A stretch of 64,000 bases of DNA from Ramazzottius varieornatus (lineage: Eukaryota; Tardigrada; Eutardigrada; Parachela; Ramazzottiidae). Shown here piece by piece: positions 24,539 to 37,033 of this stretch. Below the pieces are notes generated by a model that worked only from the letters and a program-made list of their open reading frames with translations, was not told the DNA's origin and ran no database searches. Each line of letters starts with the position of its first letter. Position 1 is the stretch's first letter. Both the position numbers and the translations under genes were made by a program. The stretch is from positions 104,456 to 168,455 of the forward strand of contig BDGG01000015.1 of NCBI GenBank assembly GCA_001949185.1, written 5' to 3'.

Positions 24539-25071
24539 ATGCTCACTGCTCCCACGGACGCCATTCTGGGACCACTCCTCGGCACTGTCCAAGAACTACT
24601 TCCAGCTGTGTTGCCCTATGTCGCGCCCTTTGTCAAGGAAATTCGAGACGTGAGTAATGGTCCTTGACTTATAATTAGTAGTTTTCCTCGCGTGAACCAT
24701 TGACTGAATTTTTTGGACTGCTTCTTTATATGGATACATTTGTAGGTTGTGAATAACTACCACGTGACCAAGCAAATCTCCCCCGAACAGGCCGATGTCC
24801 AAAATTGTCGAGTACGCGAAGGACTTTTACGAAGCCATGGACCAGAAGTGCCACAAGGAGAAGGTTCCAATGGAAGGAGATCCAGTACCTCAAAACTGCT
24901 GTCAGCGTTGTGGTCGTTCTGATGTTGATCGAAGGTACGTGCCTGCCTTATGCGTTCTGCAATTACGTGTACAATTCTTATCGCTTTTGCTATAATAATC
25001 ATGGTGGCACTCTTGCAGGCATCTGCTTCGTCTTGTTCCTCAATAAGGATCGTCTCAATCACCGGGAGTGA
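24539..25071 (+). pseudogene. Small single-pass membrane protein gene with two 1-base insertions
   Basis: Exon 1 is 24539-24649 (37 codons from ATG, a hydrophobic ILGPLLGTVQELLPAVLP stretch, donor GAC/GTGAGT). Exon 2 is 24746-24934 and exon 3 is 25019-25071 (stop TGA). Protein-like sequence in exon 2 steps through all three frames: first VVNNYHVTKQISPEQADV, then IVEYAKDFYEAMDQKCHKEK, then KEIQYLKTAVSVVVVLMLIE. The last segment continues in frame across the second intron into ICFVLFLNKDRLNHRE. The frame steps fit one extra base near the A run at about 24797-24802 and another near 24865, and removing two bases also restores the exon phase (0 to 1). The expected product is about 116 residues with one C-terminal membrane helix. 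It is either a young pseudogene or a real gene with assembly errors. The function is not recognised. Confidence 0.5.
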
Positions 25072-25749
25072 TGGGCGCTCTGCGTGCTCAGCCGAATACC
25101 GCCTAACCTTTGTTCAAGCAGTATACACGTTCAAGCCGTATTTTCTACAGTACTCTGTCTGTCTCTGTTCAGCTTTACTTACTCTGCTTTGTCTCATGTA
25201 CACTTCTTTGTTGGCTAACTCACAGTACAGACGGGTTGAATGTTCATCAACTGCGCTGCTTATGGCATTGAATGTGAACAGCCATGAATACTTGAGACGC
25301 AGCAGTTCTTAATTAATAAAAATCAAAAATCTCCACATTTGCATAATTTTAGGGAAAAAACAGTGTCATTCAAGGGTTTTTTTCCTCCTCCCACGGGCGA
25401 CGAAATTTCAATGTTTCTTTGCCGGCTTCTTTGCGTGCGGCCTTTTGCGGCATTTTAGAGTTCGATGCAGCTTTTTTCTGTACAAGATAGGCTAAGAAGA
25501 GCACCTTTCGGAATTTTCGCATTTATGGGTACTTGACAGTACCCAATTGCAGTATGAACGGCCTGCCATTGCCCGTTATTAGTGTAATCTCGTATTTAGC
25601 GGCGCACCTGTCCACTGCTGTCTACGAAAGGTGGTATAGGCTCAGACGAGCGGTGGTGAAAAGTTGGCCTCAGTAAACCACGGTGGTGAAAGGTGGTGTG
25701 TGGAGGCAGCGGTGTTTTTGGGGGGTGGACGTACGCCTTCCATTTATTT
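25072..25749. other. Spacer with a dispersed repeat
   Basis: No gene. Bases about 25355-25465 match 32535-32640 (shared words AAAAAACAGT, GCCGGCTTCTTTG, GCGGCC and TGCGGCATT in the same order and strand). 25640-25700 is rich in GGTGGTG. Confidence 0.5.
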
Positions 25750-27817
25750 TAGTTTAGAAATGGAGAAGGACCAAAGATCCATAAGAGCTCGATGCTTGCA
25801 AAGACTCGCTGCAAGAAGCTGATTCACGCTGACAGGTACCGCAAATTCCGCATCGTCGCTGGCTCGTCCAGAAGAAATCAAAGAGAAGTTCGAGAGCACG
25901 TGAAGAACACTGTCTCCAGTCCTATCTCTCCCATCGCGATCCCAGGTAGCGTCGACAGCTATCTAGTCCACCCTCAAGATAAAGCAGACCACATCAGCGA
26001 CGTCTTCGCCAAAGAGTACGTCGAATGTCCAGTCCACTGCAAAGAAAGCCAAACTCCATCTGCGTGCCGTCTAACTTCACCTTCCATAATCCACTGCCCT
26101 GCACTCCACATTTCCACTTCCACCATTGTGAGCAACATTCGAAAGCTAGACGCCAACAAAGCAGCCCGATTCTTCCTCATTACGGATCGGCTTCTCAAGA
26201 TCGCGGGCACGTCCATCATCTACCCGTTGTCAAGACTCAACATGATACTCTAGTCAGGAAAGTTTCCAACAACCTGGAAGATGGCAGACGTCGTCGCCGT
26301 GCCAAGGAAAGGAGGCTCCGCTTTTCGTCCGATCTCGCTCCTCCTACCACTATCCAAACTCTTCGAAAAGATTCTCTCCGAGCATTCTCAGCAGCTTCCT
26401 CAGTTCCAACAAGTTACTCTCTGATTCTCAGTATAGTTGTAGGCGCCAGCGGTCGACGGAGATGCAGCTCTTTCAGATGTCACACCACTTCGCTCAAGTT
26501 CTTCTGGAGAGAAAAGCTGACGTCATTTTTCTGGACTGCACCAAAGCCTTCAATCGGCTACCGCATGACGTCATCGTCAACAGCCTTCGCAAGCATGGCG
26601 TGGATGGCTGCCTCCTGGCGCTTTTCTCCGACTACTTGAAGGACAGAAGTCAGCGGGTAATGGTTGATGGCTTCTTTTCAGGAGAGCGTGAAGTTAAGTC
26701 TGGAGTTCCTCAAGCTTCGATTTTGGGACGTGTTCTCTTCACTGTCGCAGTCGATGGCCTGTCTGGAGTGGTCAGCTCTAAGGTACTCCAGTGCGCAGAT
26801 GACATCGTTCTCTACCGAAAGGTGAACAGCGAAGCAGACTTCGTCGCCCTGCAAAAAGACCTGGACAGCCTCATGAAGTGGTGCTGGACGGCGGCCTCGA
26901 CATGAATTCCAAGAATTCACAACTTCTCCGTATCTCGACCAAGAAGAACAAGACTGCCATTCCAGCCGGAAACTACACCTTCGACGCCGAAGTCATCCCA
27001 ACTAAAGCCGAAGCTGAGTGCCTGGGAGTGACCTTTTCAAGCCGGTTAGATTGGACCGGACAAGTGGACAAAGTAGTTGCCAAATGCAGAAAGAGACTCT
27101 ACGCGATCAAAGCCTTCTTCCCGCGGCGCTTCGGTGTGGTGAAGCAGCTGCTCTTCAAGAGTCTCGTCCGATCGGTGATGGACTACGCGTCGTCGTCGTG
27201 GTACAGTACGGGAAAGGGTCTGCAGAAGAAGCTCGAGAATATTCAGAAGAAGTTCCTGCAGACAATTCGCTTAGGCTGTTTGGGAGGCAGCGAGCGGCAT
27301 GTCGTGGACTTCCGGCAGTACCGACAACACCTGGCTAAAGTAGACTGGCATCCATTGTGGCAAAGAAGATTAGAAGGTATTTTACTCAACGCATTTAAGA
27401 TCTGGAAGGGAATGTTTGCAGGTGGCCAGCTCATCATGAAGAGAGACATGCCAAGAAGGACAACAAGAAGCCAGGCCAAAGAATTTCTTTTGGCGCCCGT
27501 AATCTTTGCGCCAGCGTCCTGTAAACTGTTAGACTCGACGATAGTCTCTCTCGCTACGTAACCGTACAGATTCTCAAAGATGCTCTCTTCTGCCCTGGTC
27601 TTGGTCAACTTCTTTAGGTTGGTGCCTTTAAGAACTATCTGGCGACCTTCAAATTCTCCAATACGAAATGGTGCTTGGTTAGTTGTTTGAATTTCCACTA
27701 TACTTTTGTATAGCTCTCTGTTTCTACGGCTTTCTTGCCACATTTGTTCGAATTTTTCCTGTAAGCACTTTGCATGGCACAGCAGTCGGACAGATAAAGG
27801 TTATTATTATTATTATT
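25750..27817 (+). mobile_element. Non-LTR retrotransposon, 5'-truncated (copy 1)
   Basis: The 5' limit is uncertain; the endonuclease domain is missing. The element reads from the endonuclease-RT linker through the reverse transcriptase and 3' region and ends in GCAGTCGGACAGATAAA followed by a short TTA repeat tail (27801-27817). This is the layout of Jockey/CR1-type LINEs. Copy 2 at about 29862-30894 has the same 3' end and tail. Confidence 0.85.
25792..27561 (+). pseudogene. LINE reverse transcriptase ORF, broken
   Basis: The product would copy element RNA by target-primed reverse transcription. The reading frame begins at 25792 with the linker, meets a stop at 26251-26253, continues in frame with GKFPTTWKMADVVAVP and RPISLLPL (RT motifs 1-2), then shifts. 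The catalytic core is at 26462-26905: VIFLDCTKAFNRLPHD (motif A), SGVPQASILGRVLFT (motif B) and CADDIVLYRK (motif C, with C in place of the usual Y or F before ADD). A second frameshift after WCWTAAST leads into the C-terminal segment 26878-27561 with LGVTFSSRLDWTGQV and MDYASSSWY. At least three disablements make it non-functional. Confidence 0.85.
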
Positions 27818-28809
27818 CCCTTTCTTTGAAATAGAACACTTTATAGGAGATAGTGGTAAGTGAGCATTACCAGTCTGATCAACACTAAGCCTCATAAGTA
27901 AGTGGGCACCCTATGTCCGCGATGAAAAATTCATACTGTCCAGACTCGCCCGATTCCGACCTTTCGAAAACTCTCGGAAAGATGGGTATTTTTGCTTTCT
28001 GCTCGTGTGACTTTCAGGCAATCATACCAACAAATTAACTGACACCAGTTATCCTGCGAACCCGAAACTGCATCATGTTCGGGCCTGTGACGTTGGCTTC
28101 GGCTTTGGGCAAGCAAGACAGGTTTTTTGAAATTTGTAATTTTCTTTCCCACGATAAAATTGGGTAATCATTGGGCTTTGAACGAGCATACGTGAGAATA
28201 TCTTAAGCCTCCACAGAGAAAGTTTTCTATCATCCCGCTGTAAGTCTTTTGAAAGGTAAAATGTGCTTTTTCTGGTTTCAGCTCAAGACTTTCTTATTGA
28301 AACCAAACTTCATTCTCTAAATCAGGAAGCCTGAGCATCGTTTTGATGCGGCAAGTATCTGGATGAGATTTGGCAGGCGACACATGGGTTTATGTGGCTT
28401 AGCGTAGTGGCCAGTGAAACCCCGGGACACACACTCACTAAACTCAGAGCCAAGTCGCGCCTGCAGTAATCGTTAGATCCGAGGAGACCATTGTAACACA
28501 TGGTCCTCGACTGACTGAAGTTCCAATCCAGAGCCCTTGATTGGTTGCCGCTAATAAATTACTTCTTTTCAAAGTTACCTTGGAAAAAAACTGTCCTTCA
28601 TGGCGATGTTCGATTACTTTGCTAGAAACCTACGTAGGTCAGTCCGTCAGCGTGATGCAGGGTGATCAATCCATTTCACGGCGCTTATTGATGAGGGTAG
28701 TGAGGGACGGTTGACTGGCGCAAAACCCAGGGCTTCGAAGCCAACAGGGTGCGCGATTCTGACAGGGAACGCCTCAGCGTTACGGCTTGTGTGAGCCATG
28801 CCTGATTTT
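27818..28809. other. No gene recognised
   Basis: About 1 kb between LINE copy 1 and the next TIR element, with only short open frames. No domain, splice-bounded exon or repeat relationship was seen. Confidence 0.4.
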
Positions 28810-29335
28810 CAGCGTTGAACAAGTACTGGCTCTTCGGTACTCGGTAAGGTGAAGTGTTTCGGCTCGCCTCGCAGGTAAAGTATCGTTATTTGGCAAAATT
28901 CACAGGTAATACCGGCGGTAAAGTACTGTCCGAAAAGAATACCAAAATTACGGCGAAAAATAATTCGCGCACCTACATACACTATAACGCTGACGGACAG
29001 TAGCTGCATGGGCTACACACTTCGCACTGAGTGAGTGCACAAAAGCGCTAGTTGAAGTACGGTCGAACGTAGTACAGTGCCCCATACGAGCAGCGCCGTG
29101 TTCTGAGCTAAAAAATGCTAATATTTCTGACAGTCGAACCGAAGCATCTAGTACTTTTGCGGTACTTTCGGTGATTACCGCCAGCCTTCAGTACCCGTTA
29201 TTACCGGGTAAATTCCTGAAATACCTCCCGTAAGGTACAGGTATCGGCTGTCGGTACCTGGTAAAGTACAAGCAGTGAAAAATCGGTACATAGTACAGGT
29301 GTTGCCGGGTAGTACCGGTACTTTGTTCAACCCTG
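28810..29335. mobile_element. GTAC-rich TIR element
   Basis: It starts CAGCGTTGAACAAGTACTGG and ends CCGGTACTTTGTTCAACCCTG, which are inverted matches of about 20 bases. The interior is filled with imperfect GGTAC/GTACC and TACCGG words on both strands. No coding potential is seen. Probably a non-autonomous DNA transposon of about 526 bp. Confidence 0.65.
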
Positions 29336-29861
29336 CTCATTTTTGATGACACAGTGATTGCACGTGCATTTCGTTGGCCGAGTTTACTCCCCACGCAAAG
29401 GCAGTTCCGCCCTACTGAAATCCGGCGTCTTTTGTGCGCATCTTTTTTGGAACCTTCACACCTCTGATGTAAGACACAGGTTCCATAGCTGTAGAAAAAA
29501 GAGACCGAGAAACCGATCAGTTGGGCGAAACTTGCATGCGCTAGGCGCGAAATCAGCCACTGAACTACCCATGCACGCGTTGCATCATTAAACTGAGCCG
29601 TGACTTATACAAGCCGTAACACCCATGCGTTCTGGAGTCGCGCATCCCATTGCCTTCGTGGCCTTTTTTGCGCCACTTACCGTCAGTCACTAGCAGTGTT
29701 CTATTCAGTTATGCGCTAGAGAAGATTTGAGTTGGTCTTTTTTTTGAGTGAGACTGTAACTACATCTGAGAATAAGAATAAGAATAGATACAACCCTGCA
29801 CTCAATGTGATATTGTCTGGAGTAGGGCGTCGTGAACTGTTAGAGCGTGTACGTACTTGGT

Positions 29862-30894
29862 TCAAAGTTACTGCAGTACGCGGACGACATTGTACTGTAC
29901 AGGAAGATCAATGGGGAAGAAGGCTGCCTCGCTCTACAAGGAGATCTGGACAGCCTCATGAAGTGGTGCTGGACGGCGGCCTCGACATGAATTCCAAGAA
30001 TTCACAACATCTCCGTATCTCGACCAAGAAGAACAAGACTGCCATTCCAGCCGGAAACTATACCTTCGACGCCGAAGTCATCCCAACTAAAGCCGAAGCT
30101 GAGTGCCTGGGAGTGACCTTTTCAAGCGGGTTAGATTGGACGGGACAAGTGGACAAGGTTGTGGCCAAGTGCAGACAAAGACTTTATGCAATCAAAGCCT
30201 CTTCCCGCGGCGCTTTGGTATGGTGGAACAGCTGCTTTTCAAAAGTCTCGTCCGATTGGTGATGGACTGCGCATCCTCGTCATGGCACTGTACGGGAAAA
30301 GGCTTACAGAAGAAGCTTGAGAGCGTCCAGAAGTTCCTGCAGAGCATTCGGCTGGGGTGTCTCGAAGGAAACGGACGGCTCGACTCAGATTTCTCGCAGT
30401 ATCGACAGCAAAGTAGGGTGGCATCCGCTGTTGCAGCGAAGGCTGGAAAGTATTTTACTGTTAAGATCTGGAAGGGATTTTTGCAGGTGGCGACCTGATC
30501 ATGAAGAGGGCAGTGTCTGGTCGGTCAACAAGACGCCAGTCCAAAGAATTTTTTTAGTCCCTGCAAGCTTTGCCTCCGCTTGGTGTAAACTCTCAGACTC
30601 TACCACTGCCTCCTTCGCCTACGTAGCTTCTGAAATCTTGAGAGATCCTGTCTTCTGTCGAAACCTGCTTTCTGCGGTAGATTCAAAAACTTCCTGAGCG
30701 TTTTAGATTTTCAGATCTGAAATGGTGCAGGGACTCTCGATCCTCTGCTGATTGTTTAGCTGTTTTTGCTGTACTTTTGTATGGCTCTCTTTTTCTACGG
30801 CTTTCTTGCCACCTTTCTTCAGTTTTGTCCTTCAAGCGCTATGCCTGGCAGAGCAGTCGGACAGATAAAGTTATTATATTATATTATTATTATT
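29862..30894 (+). mobile_element. Non-LTR retrotransposon fragment (copy 2)
   Basis: A 5'-truncated copy of the same family as copy 1, starting near RT motif C (QYADDIVLYRKINGEE, here with the canonical Y) and ending in the same GCAGTCGGACAGATAAAG plus TTA-type tail (30870-30894). The C-terminal frame is broken by several shifts. The stretch 29945-30150 is almost identical to 26865-27070, while both sides are markedly more diverged. It also shares copy 1's frameshift after WCWTAAST. Confidence 0.85.
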
Positions 30895-31179
30895 CTGAGA
30901 TACACGGAGGCCATGTGGTAGACAGCGGAAGAGCTACTAATGACGTACACTCCGCCAAGCCAACTTGCTACCACTTCTTCGGAAAATGGTATACATTCCA
31001 GAACGAAATCAAAATTTCCAATCTAATGCTGTATAATTTCCCTTCTTGTACAGCATCTTCTGAACACAAGTTCTCCAGGAAAAAAGTGATTGACGGATGA
31101 TTCCGAAGTCTAAGTTCCCGCAAACCTTTTTAAGGACCCTGAATAGACCCCCTATGCTGGAAACCTAGCGTTCACGTAA
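30895..31179. other. Spacer
   Basis: Just under 300 bases with no supportable feature, lying between LINE copy 2 and the decayed mariner element. Confidence 0.4.
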
Positions 31180-31935
31180 AATGTAATTAAAATTTCGTTG
31201 GTGGCATAATCCCAAGGACCTGAATCAGGAATTCTGGCCATCTGATGATCCTCTGGAATGTAATCTCTTCCAGCCAATTTTGGGTCAGAATCGCAACATT
31301 TGATTTTGCGCTGTCGAAATGCACCATAAGATCCTTTAAACTTTTGGAGTAAAGTCGTGGGATTCTTTTCGGCGACAATACATTGTTAATGAAGTACGGC
31401 GCTTTGATTTTGTATTCCCGTCAACAACATAGGGCTTTGACATTCCCTTTCAGCAGATCCCAATGGCGACCAAAATCTTTCTGGGCCATTGCTTCACCGG
31501 CTTTTTGCGCCAGTCGTGCGGATATTATAGAAGTGCGTCGATGTAGTCTCCGTCGGTGTTGCAGTCATCCAGAGTTATCTATGTTTCATCCAAGGTGAAG
31601 ACTTCCTTGGCCCTGTCACCCCACAGATACGAGATGAACAGTTTTCATCGCCGGTACCTTTGTTCCTTCTGAGCATCCGTAAACTTGTGCAATCTCTTCT
31701 TTTTGAGCGCGTCCAGATCCAGATCGAGCTTGATGCTGTTGCTCACAGTACCTCTGTTACATCCGAGCTCTCGGGCAAGCTTTCGTTAGGAATTCAGACA
31801 CTTTTTGGAGATGGCTGTTTGCACCTTCTTGATGGCGTCGTGCGTACCGAAGGAAAGTTTTGCGGAGGCAGCTGTCTCGCAGGTTTGGCCATCCGATTCC
31901 GTTCGTTCCTCCTTTTCTGATCAGCTTGCCAATCG
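31180..31935 (-). pseudogene. Decayed Tc1/mariner-type transposase
   Basis: On the minus strand the sequence reads, across frames and several stops, as a Tc1/mariner transposase. A helix-turn-helix region has KLARELGCNRGTVSNSIK, then HKFTDAQKEQRYRR, the first catalytic aspartate region KEVFTLDET, then KILVAIGI, the second in LMVHFDSAKSNVAILTQNWL, and the end in PDSGPWDYATNEIL. The order and spacing are those of the family. Frameshifts and stops (for example after LDET) show it is dead. Clear terminal repeats were not found. Confidence 0.7.
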
Positions 31936-32790
31936 TTTTGTAATGGATAGAAAACCGGAGGCTCAGAAGTTGCTCAGAGATTTGCTACACGAAAACGGTG
32001 GATATATAGTGCTACCACCACCGCCTTCGTTTCAGAACAAGTTTCCGAACCCATTTCGAAAGGAAACGTGACAAGCGACATCTCAAAAGGTGCGGAATTA
32101 AAAAAGGAATCATGGAAACAGCTGAGATGACAGATTTTTGAGAAGGGTTTTCGTTTGCAGCCGGGTTTCAGGTGGTAGCAAGTTTGCTTGGGTGGGGTGT
32201 ATCTGCCGAAGTCACCAACTGGCATTCGCGCAGCTGCGTGACTTGACTTTTTGTGCGTACAGGAGTCCACACGGTGATCCCTACAAGGTTTTGGAAATTT
32301 ATAGTAAAATCGCTTCTACAGTAGAGGTAATTTTCGAACTTCACCTTATTCGACAGACCACGTTTCAACTTTGATTTTCGACCATGTCTGTTCAGCAAAG
32401 CAATGATGGTTTGATTGGTGTGACCCATGAAAAATCTTTCAAAAGCATCTTACTCCAAATAAACAAATTCTAATTTAATATAAAATTCATATATGCCAAT
32501 ATCACTAGAAGTACTGTAAATCGCCCAGTAAAAAAACAGTATCATGCAGAGCGTTTTTTCTTTTCCAGGGGCTCTAAACTTTCAAAGGTTTTTCGCCGGC
32601 TTCTTTGTCTGCGGCCATCTGCGGCATTGCCATGCAAATAAAAGCCCTTTACGGAGTTTTTGCAAGATTTAGGGTTCTATCTGGACAGTCCTCAAGTGTT
32701 TTTATGTCTGGACGAACCTACGGCTGTCGGAGGGAGGGATTGATGATCCAAAATTTTGCCGTTCTTATTTCACGTAGATCACTCACTTAC
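31936..32790. other. No firm gene; repeat copy
   Basis: The next exon of the G3 gene should lie here or further left but could not be identified. Two overlapping minus-strand frames (31974-32270 and 32168-32428) have no recognisable domain. About 32535-32640 is the second copy of the repeat at 25355-25465. Confidence 0.4.
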
Positions 32791-33232
32791 CACAGTTCCT
32801 GAAGTCCTCGAGTTCCAAGTCTATAGCGCTTCAGTATCGCGGGTCTTCCTTGCGCGTATTCCTTGCTTTTCCAATAGTAACACTGGGATTCTTCGCTCCG
32901 ATCTTTCTTCGGTCGGCCATAAGACGTGAAACTGAATTTCTCTGGGTGTTCTAAATCTGGTCTCGGCGGAGTGTTGGTAAGTTTTGGCTGTACCATGTAT
33001 AACGAGGACAAATCTCTGATGCTGCAGCCCGGCTTTGAATGGTTTGCAGTGAGGCCGGTGTGAATGACGAGCGGGTCGACAGGATACCATTGATCAGGCA
33101 TGTATGACTCCACATAATTCTGCAACACACAACTTGTCAAGCGCAGTTCTTCGACGAGATTCTTGGAGTTCTTTGGCATTAAGCAGCAGCATGTATTGAA
33201 ATCAACAACCTTAGCGGCTTGGGGCTCGTTGC
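32791..33232 (-). CDS. G3: coding exon of the uncharacterised paralogous family
   Basis: A 442-base exon with acceptor TTTTTTAG at 33233 and donor GTAAGTGAGT from 32790, phase 1 to phase 2. It encodes about 147 residues with DQWYPVDPLVIHTG and, near the C-terminal side, EKFSFTSYGRP then ESQCYYWKSKEYAQGRP. The second part aligns with the G1 exon at 18972-18737. The phase-2 end is what the phase-2 start of the G2-type exon at 45801 would need, which supports a shared gene structure, but no such exon was found to the left. Spaced cysteines and many Tyr, Trp and Lys residues suggest an extracellular protein; no named domain is recognised. The neighbouring exons may be lost or buried in repeats. 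Confidence 0.5.
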
Positions 33233-36200
33233 CTAAAAAAGGATGTTAAACTAAGACTGCTGACGTTAGGTTTCCGAAAATCGTTAGACAGCCCAGTCGG
33301 GAGTGGCCGTCTCGCAAACATTTTCCAGTGGCTAAATATCTCAACAAAGTTTCAGTGTAGGTTCCAAGGGCGCAAAGATGGTGGTAGCAGGAGATGTCAT
33401 GGAGTAAATCCAGAATGGTCAGTTCAATCATTAGAACTGTTCAGTAACTGCTTGACTCTACCAGAGCGCCCCCTCATTTGCTGGTCCTATCGATGGCGGA
33501 CGCAGGAGACAGCAGGAGCTAAACTGGATTTGTATCTCTGGACAGTGAAAGCAAAAATTCCTAGGATCGACAATACGATATTGAGGACTGTTTTTCCAAA
33601 TAGTTGGGGAGTGCAATAAGTCTTGAACCAAAGCCCACATGAAAGCGATTTTCTTCACAGCGCGCCTTTAGAAGATAGGCCATTTCCTCTAACCGATACG
33701 AGGTAGAGAAAGACGCGTCTGCCCAGTGTAAAAAAGCCTGAAGTTGTATCAACAAGTTTACGATGAGATATCAACCAAGCACTGATAAGAAAGCTTAAAA
33801 TTTTCGCATTACCCGAATGATGGCCTGTACCTCGTAGCTAGATGACTAACTTTTCGATTCTGAGTCAGAGCTCCTTGGCGAATCATTTCGACCACCTTTT
33901 TCTTTCGGCCTTCCCGATACGCAAAAACGCTTTCTTCACGTTTCGACGTTTTAAAATTGCGTGGTTAACATGCCATGATCCTTTCCCTTAAAATTTGTAC
34001 GCGTGATATGTGAGTTAAAGATATATCCGTGTACGCAAAATCAGCCGCGTCGATCGCCATCCAGTTTCCCAAAATGTCTACCCTTTCTGTAACGGTGGCC
34101 GCTTTGGATCAATCAAGAGCCAGTACTTTCGAAGCAGAATCAGTAATACTCGGTTTTCCACGTCACTTTCGTTCGGGTTTAGTTTTGGATTTTCCAGACT
34201 GATTTAGGAGGCAAAATCCGGAACACCCAGTTGCAACTAATGGGATGGTACCCTACTGAATTGCGCAGCAGGTGATTTTTGGAAAAGGTTTTTGATTGCA
34301 GTGACTTTATCTCTTGCTGCGCGCGTTTTGGGTATCAGTATTGACCGAAACATACTTTCTTCGAACCTTTATACGACGCAAGCTAAGCTCCAGTGGATGA
34401 GGAAAGAGAACCAGCTGAACCAGTCCCCCCGCGTTTTTGTTCTCATGGAAATCTGCGATGTTACATGTGTGAGAAACAGGAGTCGGAATTCCGCTCCGAA
34501 TTTCGTTCTAGGGAGAAGATCAGGCGGAAAGCGTATCCTTAAACTTTAATATTTCTTGTTCGTCTTCACATTGGAGCCGGCGGCGAGACACCGTCTGGTC
34601 TACGTCTACACGTATTCAGGTATCGGGCTCCGTTGATAGAAAGCCCTGAACGCCATTTTCTGTGTCAGTCGTGAGGGCGAGGGCCCCGGGGTGGGAGTCG
34701 GGAGCTCCCAGGCTGTGCCTTCTACCCCTCGTTGATGACGTCACAAGGCAGATCTCTGCCCAAAGTTGTATTAAAAAGTTTACGACGAGAATACAACCAA
34801 GCGTTGATAACAGAGCTAAACTTATTGCATTGCCTGAACTGTGGTGCGTAAATCGCTATGGCTTAATTATGGCCTGTACCTCGTTCCCTTAAAACATGAG
34901 GTACCTGGTGCTCGCACAGACGGAGAAATAGTTTTTCGATAAGATTCAGAAACTGGTTTTTGATTTTCCTCTTAAACTCGCGTGTTCCGTCAGGTTATTC
35001 CGTCACGTTAATTCAGTTTCTCGAATAAGCAAGAGAGGTCTTTCTTCCCGCTTCAACAAATAGCAACTAGCGCGTGAAGGGTATACGGAGAGAGAGTTGA
35101 CATCTATCAGGAATTGAGACGCCGTGGGAGACAACAAAAGTTTTCGAAACCCGGTGGGTGATCTGGTAGCGCACCAAGATATATTCCAACCCCTCCCCCC
35201 TTCACTTGCGCACTCTTGCTTCGTAGTAAAACTTTTTTCTCGAGTCTTAAAAGCGGGCATGCCTGACCCTGGTACTCAGAGATCGGATCGATATACTCGA
35301 ACACATACAAGGAAAAAATGGAAAATCCTGGGAAACAAAATTATTCCTGGTTCGAGCTGACACATCTGGACTTCGAAATTCGTGGGCTTGACCGTCGACC
35401 ACGAAATTACGTCAGCAGACCCAAGGATTTTTGAAACACAAGCCAACGGCAGTCTGAGCCCCACTAATTTCAGCCAGTATGCCGCGCCCGCCAGTCAGTC
35501 TACTTGGTAGTTCAGTTACTTTTGAGCCACCCTTACATGACCTTGGTTTGTCTCTGCACACCCTTCGCCAAGTTACAGTTTGAAACTGAAGTAAATCAAC
35601 TTTGACGATGAATGTAAAATTAAGCCAAGAGACAGGAAAAGATTTTGGGCCATTAGAACATCCCACGCAAACTTCTACATGGAACGTTCGAGCTGTGGCT
35701 AAGATCTAATTTATTTGGACAACTGGTTTTGGCCTGATCGAACGGACAAAATTTTAGGACCTAGCCTTAATTATAGATACAAACTGGTCGCTCGTCTTCG
35801 GCTCGCTCGCAGCTTGCTGTGAGTAGGTACCGTGGGTCCTGAATTTTGTCTTAAACAGAAATTGGTTCGTTGTTTTAGCTTGTAAGAACGAATGGTTACG
35901 TTCCGCTGGTCAAATAAAACGAGATTAAGTTCCTTGCGATTGAGCAGATAAATCAAATAAACTACAACTAATTGGTTTTGAACATCATGGTTTATGAGAG
36001 CATTTGCTGAATACTCTGAGAGGTTGCAAAGCTCGTGGTAGTTTGAGATAAATGATGGAATAAAGTACTAAAGCCGACCATCATAGTTTGCCTGGCGGTG
36101 ATTCGTCCTCAAAGTTAAAAATAGCCGACGCAAATGCAATTGTGATTGACTGATTGTTCTGAGTGATTACTCTGCGCTAGTCGGCCATCGGCTACGCTTC

Positions 36201-36570
36201 GCAACGCGTTTTGCAAGCCAAAATATTACTGAAGGCAAATCAGAGTAGTTTGTAATCGGGGAAGAGTTTCCTTCGGAACCCACGTACGAAGCCCCTTTCC
36301 GTTCCGTGAATCGCGAAGCAAATCATTAGTTGTAAATTTTTTTTCATTTCTGAATGAAATCTTTTGTTCAAACAATCTGCACAAAACGCTAGGTGTCTAT
36401 TCTAGGATTGCTGGTGCGCATGCTGATGAAACGGTTACGTAGGAAGTATCGGTTCTACAGATTGACACTTATAGCACGACCGTACCCTTTGTGAATACAT
36501 TGCCTCATTTTTATTCGCATTCGAAGTTTGGCGTTTCGCCTTTCGGGATGGGAATGTTTTATTTCTTCGT
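33233..36570. other. Repeat-rich DNA without a supportable gene
   Basis: Contents seen: 33695-33873, matched by the reverse complement of 41000-41185 (shared block AAAAAGCCTGAAGTTGTATC); 34750-34895, a shorter related copy (TTACGACGAGAATACAACC); 34478-34546, an inverted fragment of the left end of the element at 36571; and 35787-35850, a dispersed word (CTCGTCTTCGGCTCGCTCGC) also near 43863 and 48876. Open frames are short and not splice-bounded in any convincing way. Confidence 0.5.
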
Positions 36571-37033
36571 AACTCGGACTTAAGGATACGCATTCCGCCT
36601 GACCTTCTCCCTGGAACGGAATTCCGAATTCCGTTCCGTTCCTACTTTCGGTTTTCCAAAACGGCCAGATCAAAGATTGGAATTCTAAAACTGCAGTATA
36701 GAAGGCAAAAAATTATTCGGACGCTCGGCTTGGCCCCGGCTGACAAGCTCTACAGGATGGTTTTCTCAAGCGGTGCATGCTTTCAGCCAGTCACATATAA
36801 GTTCTGCGCCACTTGGAGAAACCAGCAGACCGAAATTGTTTGCTGAGCTCCCAAACAGTGCGGAACTGCGCCAATCGTCACTAAATCTGGAAATTCCACT
36901 AAGGAAAACAGACTTTCGACGAGCGCAATTCCGGTGTTTCAAATCAAGATCAGCCGGAAAGGAACGGAATCCCTCTTTTCCAGGCGGAAATAGGAACGGA
37001 GCGGAAAACGGAATGCGTATCCATACTCAGACT
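36571..37033. mobile_element. TIR element rich in GGAACGGAA words
   Basis: The left end has AAGGATACGCATTCCG and the right end its inverse CGGAATGCGTATCC. The interior has repeated GGAACGGAATTCC-type words on both strands and no transposase. A related fragment lies inverted at 34478-34546. The element boundary is approximate. Confidence 0.55.
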
